Source of the DNA: Candidatus Peregrinibacteria bacterium
GTDB taxonomy: Bacteria; Patescibacteriota; Gracilibacteria; CAIRYL01; GCA-016699755
DNA: 64,000 nt
Direction of reading: 5' to 3'
Assembly (NCBI GenBank): GCA_016699755.1
Contig: CP065009.1
Coordinates: forward strand, 1,426,001-1,490,000
Shown: in pieces, positions 24,944-33,504 of the stretch
Position numbering within the stretch: position 1 is the first letter of the stretch
How the letters are laid out: every line of letters begins with the position of its first letter
The notes under the pieces: generated by a model
What the model was told of the DNA's origin: nothing
What the model saw: only the letters and a program-made list of their open reading frames with translations
Databases searched by the model: none
Translations under genes and position numbers: made by a program

Positions 24944-27900
24944 AACTTTTGATGAGACTTGTCTTCCTCCAAGGTTGATGGTGTTTCTTCGTCATCTAAA
25001 ATTTCTTGCGCCATTTCTTGTTCTTGAAGTTTAGGAGTTTTTACCTCTTCATCTTCGGGAAGGCTTTCTTCATCGAATTCTTCCTGTTTTTCTTTCTGAT
25101 CACCTTGTTCTGATTTCACCTCCTCTTCTATATTGACAGATTTTTCAGCATCATCTTGCTGTTTTCCTGTTTTTTTGAGGCGAACATTTTCTGATTTTTT
25201 TACAATTTTCTTTTCTTCTTTTGCCATTTCTCGAGCGGTTTCTGGTGTATCGCCTGTCGCGGCTACCTCTGGAGAATCATTTTCTTCCAAGAAAGTAATA
25301 TTGCTTTCAGTAATAGAGTTGTTATTGGTTGCCACAGAATTTTCCACAGGAGAATCGGAAGTATTTGTTTCCTCAGATTCCAGATCTAATATTTCTGATG
25401 GATGTGTGTTGAGATTTGTAAATTCACGAGGAGATTCTGGAGAATCTTCTTCGACACTTATTTCGTGAGAGGAATTGCTTTCAGAGGAAATCTCCTCTTC
25501 TGTATCGGAAGCAGTAACTTTGGTTTTCTCGGAAAGAGCAGAAGAAGATAAGGAATCATCGTCTTCGAATTCCATTCTCTGTATCTCGGATGATTTGGCA
25601 TTGAGCATGGCAAACTCGCGAGCAACCTCCGAATCTTCACCTTGGGCGGCAATGCTAGGGGTACTACGAGATTCAGAAGAGGATGATGCATTTTCGCGTT
25701 CCACTGGTTCAAAATCTCCTATTCCCTCTACGGTATATGCTTCGGAAGAACCCACTGGATATTCTTCCATACTTTCACTATGAGCAGAGGCATTTGTGTG
25801 TCCTCTTTCAACATATTCCGCTTCTTCCACTGGCTCAAAATCTCCTATTCCCTCTACGGTATATGCTTCGGAAGAACCCACTGGATATTCTTCCATACTT
25901 TCACTATGAGCAGAGGCATTTGTGTGTCCTCTTTCAACATATTCCGCTTCTTCCACTGGCTCAAAATCTTCCATTCCCTCTACAGTATATGCTTCGGAAG
26001 AACCCATAACGGCAGTGCTTTCTGTTGCCGAGGTTCGTTCTTGAGCGGAAAATTCTGCTTCAGTAGATTCTTGGTGTTCTGTTTCAACAGGAGATTGGGA
26101 GTTGGAGGAACTTAGCGCATGAGATGAACTTTCTTCTGAATATTCTTCCATTTTTTGATTCGATCCTGTTCCTGCTGTTTCTTCTTTCATTTCCATCTCC
26201 ATTTCACTATGAGCAGAGGCATTTGTGTGTCCTCTTTCAACATATTCCGCTTCTTCCACTGGCTCAAAATCTTCCATTCCCTCTACGGTATATGCTTCGG
26301 AAGAACCCATAGCGGCAGTGCTTTCTGTTGCCGAGGTTTCTGCAAATTCTTCTTCTTGAGAAGGAATTTTGGTCGATTGCGCTTGAGATGTTGATATTGA
26401 TGAAAGAGAGGATTCTTCTATATCAGAAACTGGTTCAGAGGTATTTGATAGAGAAGCGGACGCCATTTTCTCGGACTGCAAATCTTCCATGCGAATGGCT
26501 TCGCCAGTTACTTCTCCGGAGGAAACACTTTGTGCCACCTGTTCGTTTGCTTCTGTTTTTTCTGCGGTGGAAGCCACAGAAGAAACATCTTTTTCCTTCA
26601 GGTATGAAGTCGCTCCTTGATCACCCATGGTGGCACGATTTTCAAGTTCTGAGTGTAAAACAACACTTTCTTGATCTGCTCCTTCAGAAACACTTGCAAA
26701 AATTGAAGCTGGCGAGTGTTCGAGTCGATCAATAATCTCTTGCGTTTTCATCTCCTGTACAGAAGCAGGAAGAGAAACTTCCGACGTTGTCGTTGTGTTC
26801 GTATTGGAGTACGCGGAAGCACTCGATTGTGATGCCGAAATTCCTTGTCCGAGAGAAGACAACTCTTTTTCAGAGATTTCGAGATGAATATTCGCATTTG
26901 GAGCAGAAACAGAAATTCCTGTCGGCATTTCTCCTGTTTTTTCTGATAAGAATAAATCCTTTCCAAAATGCGCTTTGCCGTCTTTCTGTGAGAGGAATGT
27001 GGGTGCGGGACCACTGGAAATTTTTTCTGGAAATTTGAGATCAAAATGAGAACCAGTACGTATCGCAAGTGCTGGTTTTTCGCCTCCACTTGGTGGAGTT
27101 TGTGGTTCGGATTTTTGTGGAAGAAGAGGAGGAAAGAAAGATTTTTTCGGCACCTCGAGTTTATTCTGTTCTCGATTTCCACCACAACAGGAAGAAAGTA
27201 TTTTTGAGCGTGTGAGCCAAAAAGGAACAATAACAGAAAACCACACCATGAGTATTCCGATAATAAATTTCATAAGTTCTGTGGCGCTTCCCATATTTCC
27301 TCCTTCTCCATGAACGACTCCGGGGGCATACATCTGAATATTTGTTGTATTTGAAAGGAAAGACGTTCCCGCGAATCCCTCAAAACTACTCTCAATAGGA
27401 ATTCCAGTGTGTTGCCAAATAGAAATGGCAATAAAGAGACACATGGCGATAAGCGGGCCAAGAAAAAGCCAACGTCCAAAAAGCCAAATCCAATATCGAA
27501 AAACACCACGCGTAAAATGAAAAATGGGAAGAACAGCAAGAAGTGGCGAAAGAATAAGAAAAAACCAAAGAATAACGATACGAAGTGCCAGAATAATCGC
27601 TACCAAAATTTCGCCAAGCGCGAGTGCTATCAGTAGAAAACCATGAAAATAGGTTGATTCCTGACGCATATCAACATATCGATCGCCAAGGTCTACAAAG
27701 TCATCTACATTTTCGTTTCCTTCTTTCATGGTACGTGGTTGAAGCACCATAGCGCCGGTTCCTACCCACACGTCAGAAATATTTTCGATACGCAAAAAGC
27801 GATCATCCGTCATTTCTCGATTAAGGAAGGTGCGTTGAATAATACTGGCACCATCCAACACAAGGCGCATCATTGGCATGGCGAAATTGACGACAATAGC

Positions 27901-28779
27901 AGAAATAAGAATAAGCGTTGTACTCCTCCGCACTACTTGAGCGGGAATAAGCGCAGAAAAAATCCAAAGTGCGGCGATGCCCATAATCGAAAGAATGATG
28001 AGCCCATTGACAATATTCCGAATCACAAGAGCAATTCCTTCTATTTTACTATTTTTGTAGCCCTCATTGGTGATTTCGAGTGTCCAGCCGAGCATGGCGG
28101 CAGAACGACGAAAAAATTGTCCAACATTGGTAATAAACTGATCGTAAACACTTACTCCGCCCACCGGAATAGAGCCAATAAGAAGCCGTGACGCTTTTTC
28201 ATCTTTTGTCACAAAAAATGAAAGCTCTGCTTGAATAGCTCCCACATTTGCCTTTTGATCTTTATCAATATAGAGACGCTTGAGGATGGTGTTATCCGTT
28301 GTATCATCTCCACCCTCAAAAGAAACATAATTCTTCGATTTATCGGTGAGGTTCACCTCAATAACTTCTAGTGAATTGAGCTTGTCTTTTGGAATGGCGA
28401 ATCGAAAATACCCTTCTTGAGGAATGATATATACGTCATCTTTTGTTCCAATTTTTCCATCGTCCCCTGCTTCACGAACATTTTCTTGTCCTACGATTTT
28501 ATTATTCTCTATACGATACTTCCCATTATCTATTTGCGGACGATATTTGCGAGGAGAGAGAATATCGCATCCTGGACCATCTCCACAAAACTCGGGAAAC
28601 GTAAAAGAAACTCCTTTGTCTTTTGGAACTTCGTTATGCATCCAACGTGCACCATCTTGATCACGTAGACGAACATTTACCTCAAGTACCATTCCATCTT
28701 GGGGATCCCCTTCTGACGCAATAGCAAAATGCGTTCCTGAAAACAGGAAGAAACCTAAGATAAGAAAGAGCCGAAAAAT
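24940..28779 (-). CDS. VirB6/TrbL-like polytopic membrane protein with very long Ser/Glu-rich tail
   Basis: The first ATG is at 28692, but the frame continues upstream and encodes a good signal peptide (HIFRLFLILGFFLFSG, ending THFAIA). There is no ATG, GTG or TTG there; ATT 28779 or ATC 28797 would fit. The N-terminal ~240 residues are extracytoplasmic. About seven membrane segments follow (NGLIILSIMGIAALWIF, TLILISAIVVNFAMPMM, LRIVILWFFLILSPLLAVLP, RWLFLGPLIAMCLFIAI and others), an arrangement like VirB6/TrbL channel proteins of type IV secretion. The last ~750 residues are Ser/Glu-rich and disordered, with 42-residue repeats. The function is inferred; the ATPase at the right edge could be a distant partner. 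Confidence 0.6.
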   Translation of the reverse strand: MFRLFLILGFFLFSGTHFAIASEGDPQDGMVLEVNVRLRDQDGARWMHNEVPKDKGVSFTFPEFCGDGPGCDILSPRKYRPQIDNGKYRIENNKIVGQENVREAGDDGKIGTKDDVYIIPQEGYFRFAIPKDKLNSLEVIEVNLTDKSKNYVSFEGGDDTTDNTILKRLYIDKDQKANVGAIQAELSFFVTKDEKASRLLIGSIPVGGVSVYDQFITNVGQFFRRSAAMLGWTLEITNEGYKNSKIEGIALVIRNIVNGLIILSIMGIAALWIFSALIPAQVVRRSTTLILISAIVVNFAMPMMRLVLDGASIIQRTFLNREMTDDRFLRIENISDVWVGTGAMVLQPRTMKEGNENVDDFVDLGDRYVDMRQESTYFHGFLLIALALGEILVAIILALRIVILWFFLILSPLLAVLPIFHFTRGVFRYWIWLFGRWLFLGPLIAMCLFIAISIWQHTGIPIESSFEGFAGTSFLSNTTNIQMYAPGVVHGEGGNMGSATELMKFIIGILMVWFSVIVPFWLTRSKILSSCCGGNREQNKLEVPKKSFFPPLLPQKSEPQTPPSGGEKPALAIRTGSHFDLKFPEKISSGPAPTFLSQKDGKAHFGKDLFLSEKTGEMPTGISVSAPNANIHLEISEKELSSLGQGISASQSSASAYSNTNTTTTSEVSLPASVQEMKTQEIIDRLEHSPASIFASVSEGADQESVVLHSELENRATMGDQGATSYLKEKDVSSVASTAEKTEANEQVAQSVSSGEVTGEAIRMEDLQSEKMASASLSNTSEPVSDIEESSLSSISTSQAQSTKIPSQEEEFAETSATESTAAMGSSEAYTVEGMEDFEPVEEAEYVERGHTNASAHSEMEMEMKEETAGTGSNQKMEEYSEESSSHALSSSNSQSPVETEHQESTEAEFSAQERTSATESTAVMGSSEAYTVEGMEDFEPVEEAEYVERGHTNASAHSESMEEYPVGSSEAYTVEGIGDFEPVEEAEYVERGHTNASAHSESMEEYPVGSSEAYTVEGIGDFEPVERENASSSSESRSTPSIAAQGEDSEVAREFAMLNAKSSEIQRMEFEDDDSLSSSALSEKTKVTASDTEEEISSESNSSHEISVEEDSPESPREFTNLNTHPSEILDLESEETNTSDSPVENSVATNNNSITESNITFLEENDSPEVAATGDTPETAREMAKEEKKIVKKSENVRLKKTGKQQDDAEKSVNIEEEVKSEQGDQKEKQEEFDEESLPEDEEVKTPKLQEQEMAQEILDDEETPSTLEEDKSHQKF
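25715..26330 (-). repeat. 126-bp tandem and dispersed repeats within the tail
   Basis: A 126-bp unit encodes 42 residues (GSSEAYTVEG, DFEPVEEAEYVERG, HTNASAHSE, SMEEYPV). Copies are anchored by an identical ttcggaagaaccca at 25741, 25867 and 25993, exactly 126 bp apart, with another dispersed copy at ~26296. Near-identical DNA over the copies points to recent expansion. It is coding and not a CRISPR array. Confidence 0.85.
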
Positions 28780-28880
28780 GTGTTTTACTGCACTGATTTT
28801 GGTTTTTTATTATTCTATACATTTTACCAAATTTCTTGTCGAAAGACAAACATTCGAAATTCGCGAAAAAAGAGAGTATA

Positions 28881-30881
28881 ATGAAAGAAAAATCTTCAAG
28901 AAAACAGATGATACTTCGCTCTCCATTGGCTCAATATTCCTTGCTTTTCCTTGCGACAATACTCCTTTTTTTTCCTTTGTTTTCATACGCAGATGATTCT
29001 GAGGACTGTGTGGATATTGTTTCTCATGCGGAAGAAAAGAATTGGAATTATGTTTTTTTTCTTGAGGAAGAGAAAAGCGATGGAGTGCCGAAAATGTGGC
29101 AACGAGCCGTGCTCGGAGTAAGCGAAAAAGATTTTAAAGTCAAAGAGGATATTCCTGTAAAAATATGGGGAACCGCCACTCCAGGAGCAAAAGTACAAAT
29201 CTACTATTGGGAGGTGAAGGGAAAAACTGATGATGAAAGAGATTCTCTTAATCGACCAAGCACATCAACGTGTTCAATGGTAACGGCAAATAATGAAGGA
29301 ATATTTGTACTTGAGATAAATTCGAGTTTTTTTTGGCGGTATATCGGAAAGAATTTGGCAGTAGATGCTTTCTTTCGTACGAATATTCCCGTTGAAGAGT
29401 ATCATTCCCGTAATGAAGCGCGTTCTGTTTCTCAGGTGGGAGTGATGGGGCATTTTTTTCCACTGGTTATTTTATCATCTGCCGGAGGAGAAACATCAGA
29501 AGAGTGCGAAAATCATCCAAGCTGTTCTGAGAATGGAATGATCCGTTCACGGATACTAAAGAAGAGTAAAATCCCTGAGGTGGCACAATCAACGAGTAAT
29601 TATTTCTTGAATGATCTCGAAATCAATCGGATTACCGATTCGCATACTTTCTATGCGAATTTTGCTGATGGAACGACAAACGATGCAGATGTTCTTCAGA
29701 AGCAGACACACAAGACATTCATCATGGAGATTCTTAAGAGACTTCTTCTCGCCAATAAAAATACCAAGATAGAAGCTCCAGGGCTTGCACGTCTTGATAA
29801 AGCGGAGCTCGAACGAGCTATAGAAGAAAATGGGGTTTCAGAAGATGTACATGACGTTGCCACCTTTATCCGCGCTATGCTCACTAGTCCGAACGGAAGA
29901 AATGGAAACTCTTCTCTTTCACAATACGACACCAACTCTGTACCAAGAGGAGTATCTTCTTTTTTTGGAGAACTCTCTGCTTTTTTTCACCAAAATACTT
30001 TTCTGTTTTTGGAAAAAAAAGACCTCTTCTATCGTGTTAATGGTGAGAATTCACCTCCGCCACCTCCGCCACCTCCATCACTTATTTATCGCGATGAAGC
30101 CGCAAGAAAGCTCAAAGAAATAATTGACCAAGTTATTTCTCCAGAGACGATTGACGAATCGCTTTTAAAAGAGCTTTTTCCTCAGCAAAAAACGGATATT
30201 GAAAAATGGCAAAATGATTTTTTGGCACTCATGAGTTTTTGGACAGGAAAGCTTGAGGAAAATACATGCCTTTTAAGTGACGATGATGGGCTGGGGAAGA
30301 ATTTTAAAAGTGTCAATAGTACAGAACCTCTCTGTGAAATTCCTTATGTGAGTGGGGCAACGCCATCTCTTGTGCTCAACATGCCAGAAGCTATCCTTCT
30401 CCATCCAGAGTTTCAAAACACCATTCTCTTGTCGGCAAATATAAATTTTCTTCCTCATACGGAGACTTGGTTTTTCCCAAGTGGAAAGAAAGAAACACTC
30501 CATTACACCTATTCCTTTTCCGAATCTTCATCACATCTTTCAACGGAAAATGCATTTGTGTGTCTTACGAATTCGGATATTTCCGATTTTTCAAAATATA
30601 TGGAAAATCAGCTCATGCTTTCTTCACAAGAAAGAGAAGCCCTAGAATACGAGCTCTCTGTGGCAATGGAAGTGCCTTCCGAGCATTATCAAATTTCCTT
30701 TGCGAATACCGAAAAAATAGCACAGCACTTTTCTTGGTGGGGAAATGGGAAAAAGCTTCATATCGCTCAACTCTTTTTCCACGCAGAAAAAGGACAATGC
30801 TCTGAAACAGTTTTTTCGGCAATATCAAAAACTTCCATTTCGAAGGACAGGGATGGATTTGAAGTAGGAATTTTGCAGTAA
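28881..30881 (+). CDS. Secreted protein of the WQRA-domain family
   Basis: 666 residues starting at ATG 28881. A signal peptide (YSLLFLATILLFFPLFSYA) is followed directly by the domain seen at the C-terminus of the 16.5 kb protease and its neighbour: MWQRAVL, IWGTATPGAKV, FFWRYIGKNL, SHTFYANFADG, IMEILKRLLLANKN and LMSFWTGKLEENTCLL. The copy is divergent and interrupted by a Pro run (PPPPPPPPS). The last ~180 residues are unique. There is no protease domain. The gene is separated from its paralogues by rsmA and the VirB6-like gene and is divergent from the latter. Function unknown. Confidence 0.75.
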   Translation: MKEKSSRKQMILRSPLAQYSLLFLATILLFFPLFSYADDSEDCVDIVSHAEEKNWNYVFFLEEEKSDGVPKMWQRAVLGVSEKDFKVKEDIPVKIWGTATPGAKVQIYYWEVKGKTDDERDSLNRPSTSTCSMVTANNEGIFVLEINSSFFWRYIGKNLAVDAFFRTNIPVEEYHSRNEARSVSQVGVMGHFFPLVILSSAGGETSEECENHPSCSENGMIRSRILKKSKIPEVAQSTSNYFLNDLEINRITDSHTFYANFADGTTNDADVLQKQTHKTFIMEILKRLLLANKNTKIEAPGLARLDKAELERAIEENGVSEDVHDVATFIRAMLTSPNGRNGNSSLSQYDTNSVPRGVSSFFGELSAFFHQNTFLFLEKKDLFYRVNGENSPPPPPPPPSLIYRDEAARKLKEIIDQVISPETIDESLLKELFPQQKTDIEKWQNDFLALMSFWTGKLEENTCLLSDDDGLGKNFKSVNSTEPLCEIPYVSGATPSLVLNMPEAILLHPEFQNTILLSANINFLPHTETWFFPSGKKETLHYTYSFSESSSHLSTENAFVCLTNSDISDFSKYMENQLMLSSQEREALEYELSVAMEVPSEHYQISFANTEKIAQHFSWWGNGKKLHIAQLFFHAEKGQCSETVFSAISKTSISKDRDGFEVGILQ

Positions 30882-30921
30882 AAATGAACGCCTGTTTTTG
30901 AAAGACGAACATGAGTAATGG

Positions 30922-31007
30922 TGGTGCCGGGAGCGAGAATTGAACTCGCACGGAGTTTCCTCCAAGGGATTTTAAGTCCCTCGTGTCTACCATTTCACCA
31001 TCCCGGC
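30922..31007 (-). tRNA. tRNA-Leu(UAA)
   Basis: 86 nt including an encoded CCA. The acceptor stem is gccggga/tcccggc with discriminator A. The anticodon arm reads ggactTAAaatccc, so the anticodon is UAA (Leu). A long variable arm and the T-arm gttcaattc are present, as expected for a class II tRNA. Confidence 0.95.
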
Positions 31008-31063
31008 GAGGTGGTCTTTGATTCTTGGCATTTTGATGCCTTATTTTCATTCTCTTGTATTTT

Positions 31064-31138
31064 TGGAGGCGACGGGCGGGATCGAACCGCCGGATGAAGG
31101 CTTTGCAGGCCCCTGCCTTACCACTTGGCTACGTCGCC
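31064..31138 (-). tRNA. tRNA-Cys(GCA)
   Basis: 75 nt including an encoded CCA. The acceptor stem is ggcgacg/cgtcgcc with discriminator U, as is typical of tRNA-Cys. The anticodon loop ctGCAaa gives GCA. The T-arm is gttcgatc. Its 5' end directly abuts the stop codon of the lipoprotein gene (31139), so the two are probably processed from one transcript; 56 bp separate it from the tRNA-Leu. Confidence 0.95.
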
Positions 31139-31714
31139 TTATAAAATGCGAATATTCTTGAGAATGGATTCAATTTCAAAGATCACCTCTTTTTCCGTCT
31201 CTTTCGGAGCGCTTCCTGTTGCTACTATCCCCTTTCCATTACGAACAAAAAAAAGTTGCCAGTATCGGTACTCACTTTTGTCGGCTTCTGGTTGAGAAGA
31301 AAACTGAAAAAGTATTGCAGGAGAGCCAGAAAGCGTAAGGTGGTCTTCAGAAATTTTCTGAAATCCTAGAAGAGACGCTTCCTCATTATTCCGGCTGATA
31401 GCAAAAAATTCAAGTGTAGAAAAATCTTTCGGAATATTTTCTTCGTGAAACACAATATTTGGATACCCGCCAGTAATCGGCTCAATACGTCGAAATGCGG
31501 CTATAGCTCGACTTTCTCTCCCTATTTCTGATACAGGAAACTCACGCCATGTTGCCGGAAGTACAAGGGAAAAATTTGGTTTTGTCAGAACTGATGCTCC
31601 CAAAAAAAGTGATTCTGTTGCCGATTGTGATGAAGCGTCGTTTTCTGGGCTTCCTGTGCATCCAGAAAAAACGAGGAAAAAGAGGAGAGATATGAGAAAA
31701 AATGAGGAGCGCAC
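31139..31714 (-). CDS. Small lipoprotein
   Basis: 191 residues beginning with a GTG. The signal (FFLISLLFFLVFSGC) ends in a lipobox, VFSGC, so the mature protein would be acylated on Cys and anchored to the outside of the membrane. The C-terminal ~140 residues look like a compact alpha/beta domain (FSLVLPATWREFP, IVFHEENIPKD, YRYWQLFFVRNGKGIVATGSAP), resembling PsbP/DUF1795-like folds by pattern, though I cannot confirm this. The stop codon touches the 5' end of tRNA-Cys. Function is not known. Confidence 0.75.
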   Translation of the reverse strand: MRSSFFLISLLFFLVFSGCTGSPENDASSQSATESLFLGASVLTKPNFSLVLPATWREFPVSEIGRESRAIAAFRRIEPITGGYPNIVFHEENIPKDFSTLEFFAISRNNEEASLLGFQKISEDHLTLSGSPAILFQFSSQPEADKSEYRYWQLFFVRNGKGIVATGSAPKETEKEVIFEIESILKNIRIL

Positions 31715-31839
31715 TATTTTTCATTATTAAAGAGAAATATTTTTTATAATATGTAAAAAAAAATCAAGAAAATATTTATCGGAGAATTCTCTTTTTCCCT
31801 CCTTTCTCGTACAATGATTCTTGTCTTTCTTCTTCTTCT

Positions 31840-32676
31840 GTGATTGTTCTTCAAAATGTTACTAAAAATTTCGGAACAAAAACTGCAGTAAAAAATCTTT
31901 CGCTTCATGTTCTTAAGGGGGAGGTGTTTGGTTTTTTGGGTCCGAATGGTGCCGGAAAAACAACAACAATGAAGATGATTCTTGGACTCTTGTGCCCCAC
32001 AAAGGGAACTATTTCGCTCTTTGGAAAATCAGCGGGAACTATAGCGGCGAAACAAAAAATTGGGTTTCTTCCCGAATTTTCCCATTTTTATCCGCATCTT
32101 ACTGGAGAGGAATTCCTCCATTTTGTTGGAGAAATATTTGGTCTTTCTCCTGAAGAGCGCTCACAACGAGCAAAACGTCTTTTAAAACTTGTTCATCTTC
32201 CGACAGAGGCTTCTCATCGGGCTATTGGAACATATTCTAAGGGGATGCAACAGCGGATTGGCATGGCACAAGCACTTATGAATGATCCTGAAATTATTTT
32301 TTTGGATGAGCCCATGAGCGGACTTGATCCTATTGGGCGACGAGAACTCAAAGATATTATTATTTCCCTTAAAAAAGGGGGAAAAACTATTTTTTTCAAT
32401 TCTCATATTCTTGCGGATGCGGAGGCACTTTGTGATCGTGTTGGTATTATTCACCAGGGGAATCTTCTTCTGGACAAGCCTGTTTCAGAGCTTATTGGGA
32501 ATGGAATAACCCTTGAGGATGTTTTTGTTGAAACCATCACGGGGAAAAAAAAGGTTTCTCCAGAAAAAGAAAAACCTTCTCGAAAGAATTCTTCTCCTAA
32601 AAAAACTTCATCGCTTTCTTCAGAATCGAAGGAAAAGAAAAAGAAAACGAGCACTTTAAAAGCAAAAAAAAAGTAA
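31840..32676 (+). CDS. ABC transporter ATP-binding protein
   Basis: 278 residues starting with GTG (VIVLQNVTKNFG). Walker A is GPNGAGKTT, the signature is YSKGMQQRIG, Walker B is IIFLDEPMSGLDP, and SHILADAEALCDRVGII carries the switch His. This is the ABC-2/drug-export or NatA-like type. The C-terminal ~55 residues are an unusual Lys/Ser-rich, probably disordered tail (KKTSSLSSESKEKKKK). The permease gene starts 18 bp downstream, so the two form an exporter; the substrate is not apparent. Confidence 0.92.
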   Translation: MIVLQNVTKNFGTKTAVKNLSLHVLKGEVFGFLGPNGAGKTTTMKMILGLLCPTKGTISLFGKSAGTIAAKQKIGFLPEFSHFYPHLTGEEFLHFVGEIFGLSPEERSQRAKRLLKLVHLPTEASHRAIGTYSKGMQQRIGMAQALMNDPEIIFLDEPMSGLDPIGRRELKDIIISLKKGGKTIFFNSHILADAEALCDRVGIIHQGNLLLDKPVSELIGNGITLEDVFVETITGKKKVSPEKEKPSRKNSSPKKTSSLSSESKEKKKKTSTLKAKKK

Positions 32677-32694
32677 TCCCTTTTTTCATGTCTC

Positions 32695-33504
32695 ATGAGA
32701 ACACTACTTGCTCTTACAAAAAATACTTTTCGAGAAACTATTCGTGATCGCATTCTTCTTGTTATCGCATTTTTTGGAGTCATTCTTATTTTTGCGAGTC
32801 AGCTTCTCTCGACCATTTCTGTGCGTCAGGACGAAAAAATGATTGTTGATTTGGGGCTCGGCATGATTGATGTTTTTGGAATGATTATCACCATATTCGT
32901 GGGAACCCAACTCATTTTTCGAGAAATTGATAAGAAAACTATTTTTATCATTCTTAGTAAGCCTGTTCCTCGTTGGACATTTCTTCTTTCGAAATTTTTT
33001 GGGCTTGGAGCAATTCTTTTTTTGGTTACTGTTATTATGCTCGTGGTATTTATTGGGGTTATTGCTTTTTCTACAGACCTTATTATTGCGAATAATCACT
33101 TCATTCAGCTTGATTTCGTTGGACAACTCGTTCTTATTTCCTCTTTTTCCCTCCTTTCATTTTTACTTCTTCTTGGTGTTGTTATCTTCTTCAGTAGCTT
33201 TATGTCACCTATTCTTGCGGCATTTTCTTCACTTACCATTTTTGTTATTGGACATATTACGGACGATATTCGAATGTTCGCGAAATTCAGTCCGTACGAA
33301 GATATTTCGCGAGGGTATCAAATATTTTCTGATGTAGTCTACTACGGATTTCCCAATTTCTCAATACTGAATCTGAAAAATTTTATTCTGAATGATATTT
33401 TTCCGACCTCAGGTGAGCTCTTTGCCGCCGCCACTGGAGCTGTTTTGTGGATTACCCTTTTTGTTACTGTAGGAACACTCCTTTTTTCCCGAAGAGAATT
33501 TTGA
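32695..33504 (+). CDS. ABC-2 type transporter permease
   Basis: 269 residues with about six membrane segments (LLVIAFFGVILIFASQLLS, MIDVFGMIITIFVGTQLI, ILFLVTVIMLVVFIGVIAF, LSFLLLLGVVIFFSSFM, ALSSLTIFVIGHIT-like, and LWITLFVTVGTLLF). N-terminal LTKNTFRETIRDRILL is typical of the ABC-2 permease of NatB/CcmB-like exporters. It pairs with the ATPase gene just upstream. The stop overlaps the TTG start of the next gene (TTGA), so all three are coupled. Confidence 0.88.
   Translation: MRTLLALTKNTFRETIRDRILLVIAFFGVILIFASQLLSTISVRQDEKMIVDLGLGMIDVFGMIITIFVGTQLIFREIDKKTIFIILSKPVPRWTFLLSKFFGLGAILFLVTVIMLVVFIGVIAFSTDLIIANNHFIQLDFVGQLVLISSFSLLSFLLLLGVVIFFSSFMSPILAAFSSLTIFVIGHITDDIRMFAKFSPYEDISRGYQIFSDVVYYGFPNFSILNLKNFILNDIFPTSGELFAAATGAVLWITLFVTVGTLLFSRREF

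Noticed and set aside
25680..26330. Regular 126-bp repeats as a CRISPR array
   Set aside because: The repeats are in frame, continuous with no unique spacers, and encode part of the long membrane protein.
28877..28882. TATAAT as -10 box of the 28.9 kb secreted protein
   Set aside because: It overlaps the ATG at 28881 itself and no -35 box is found at 16-18 bp.
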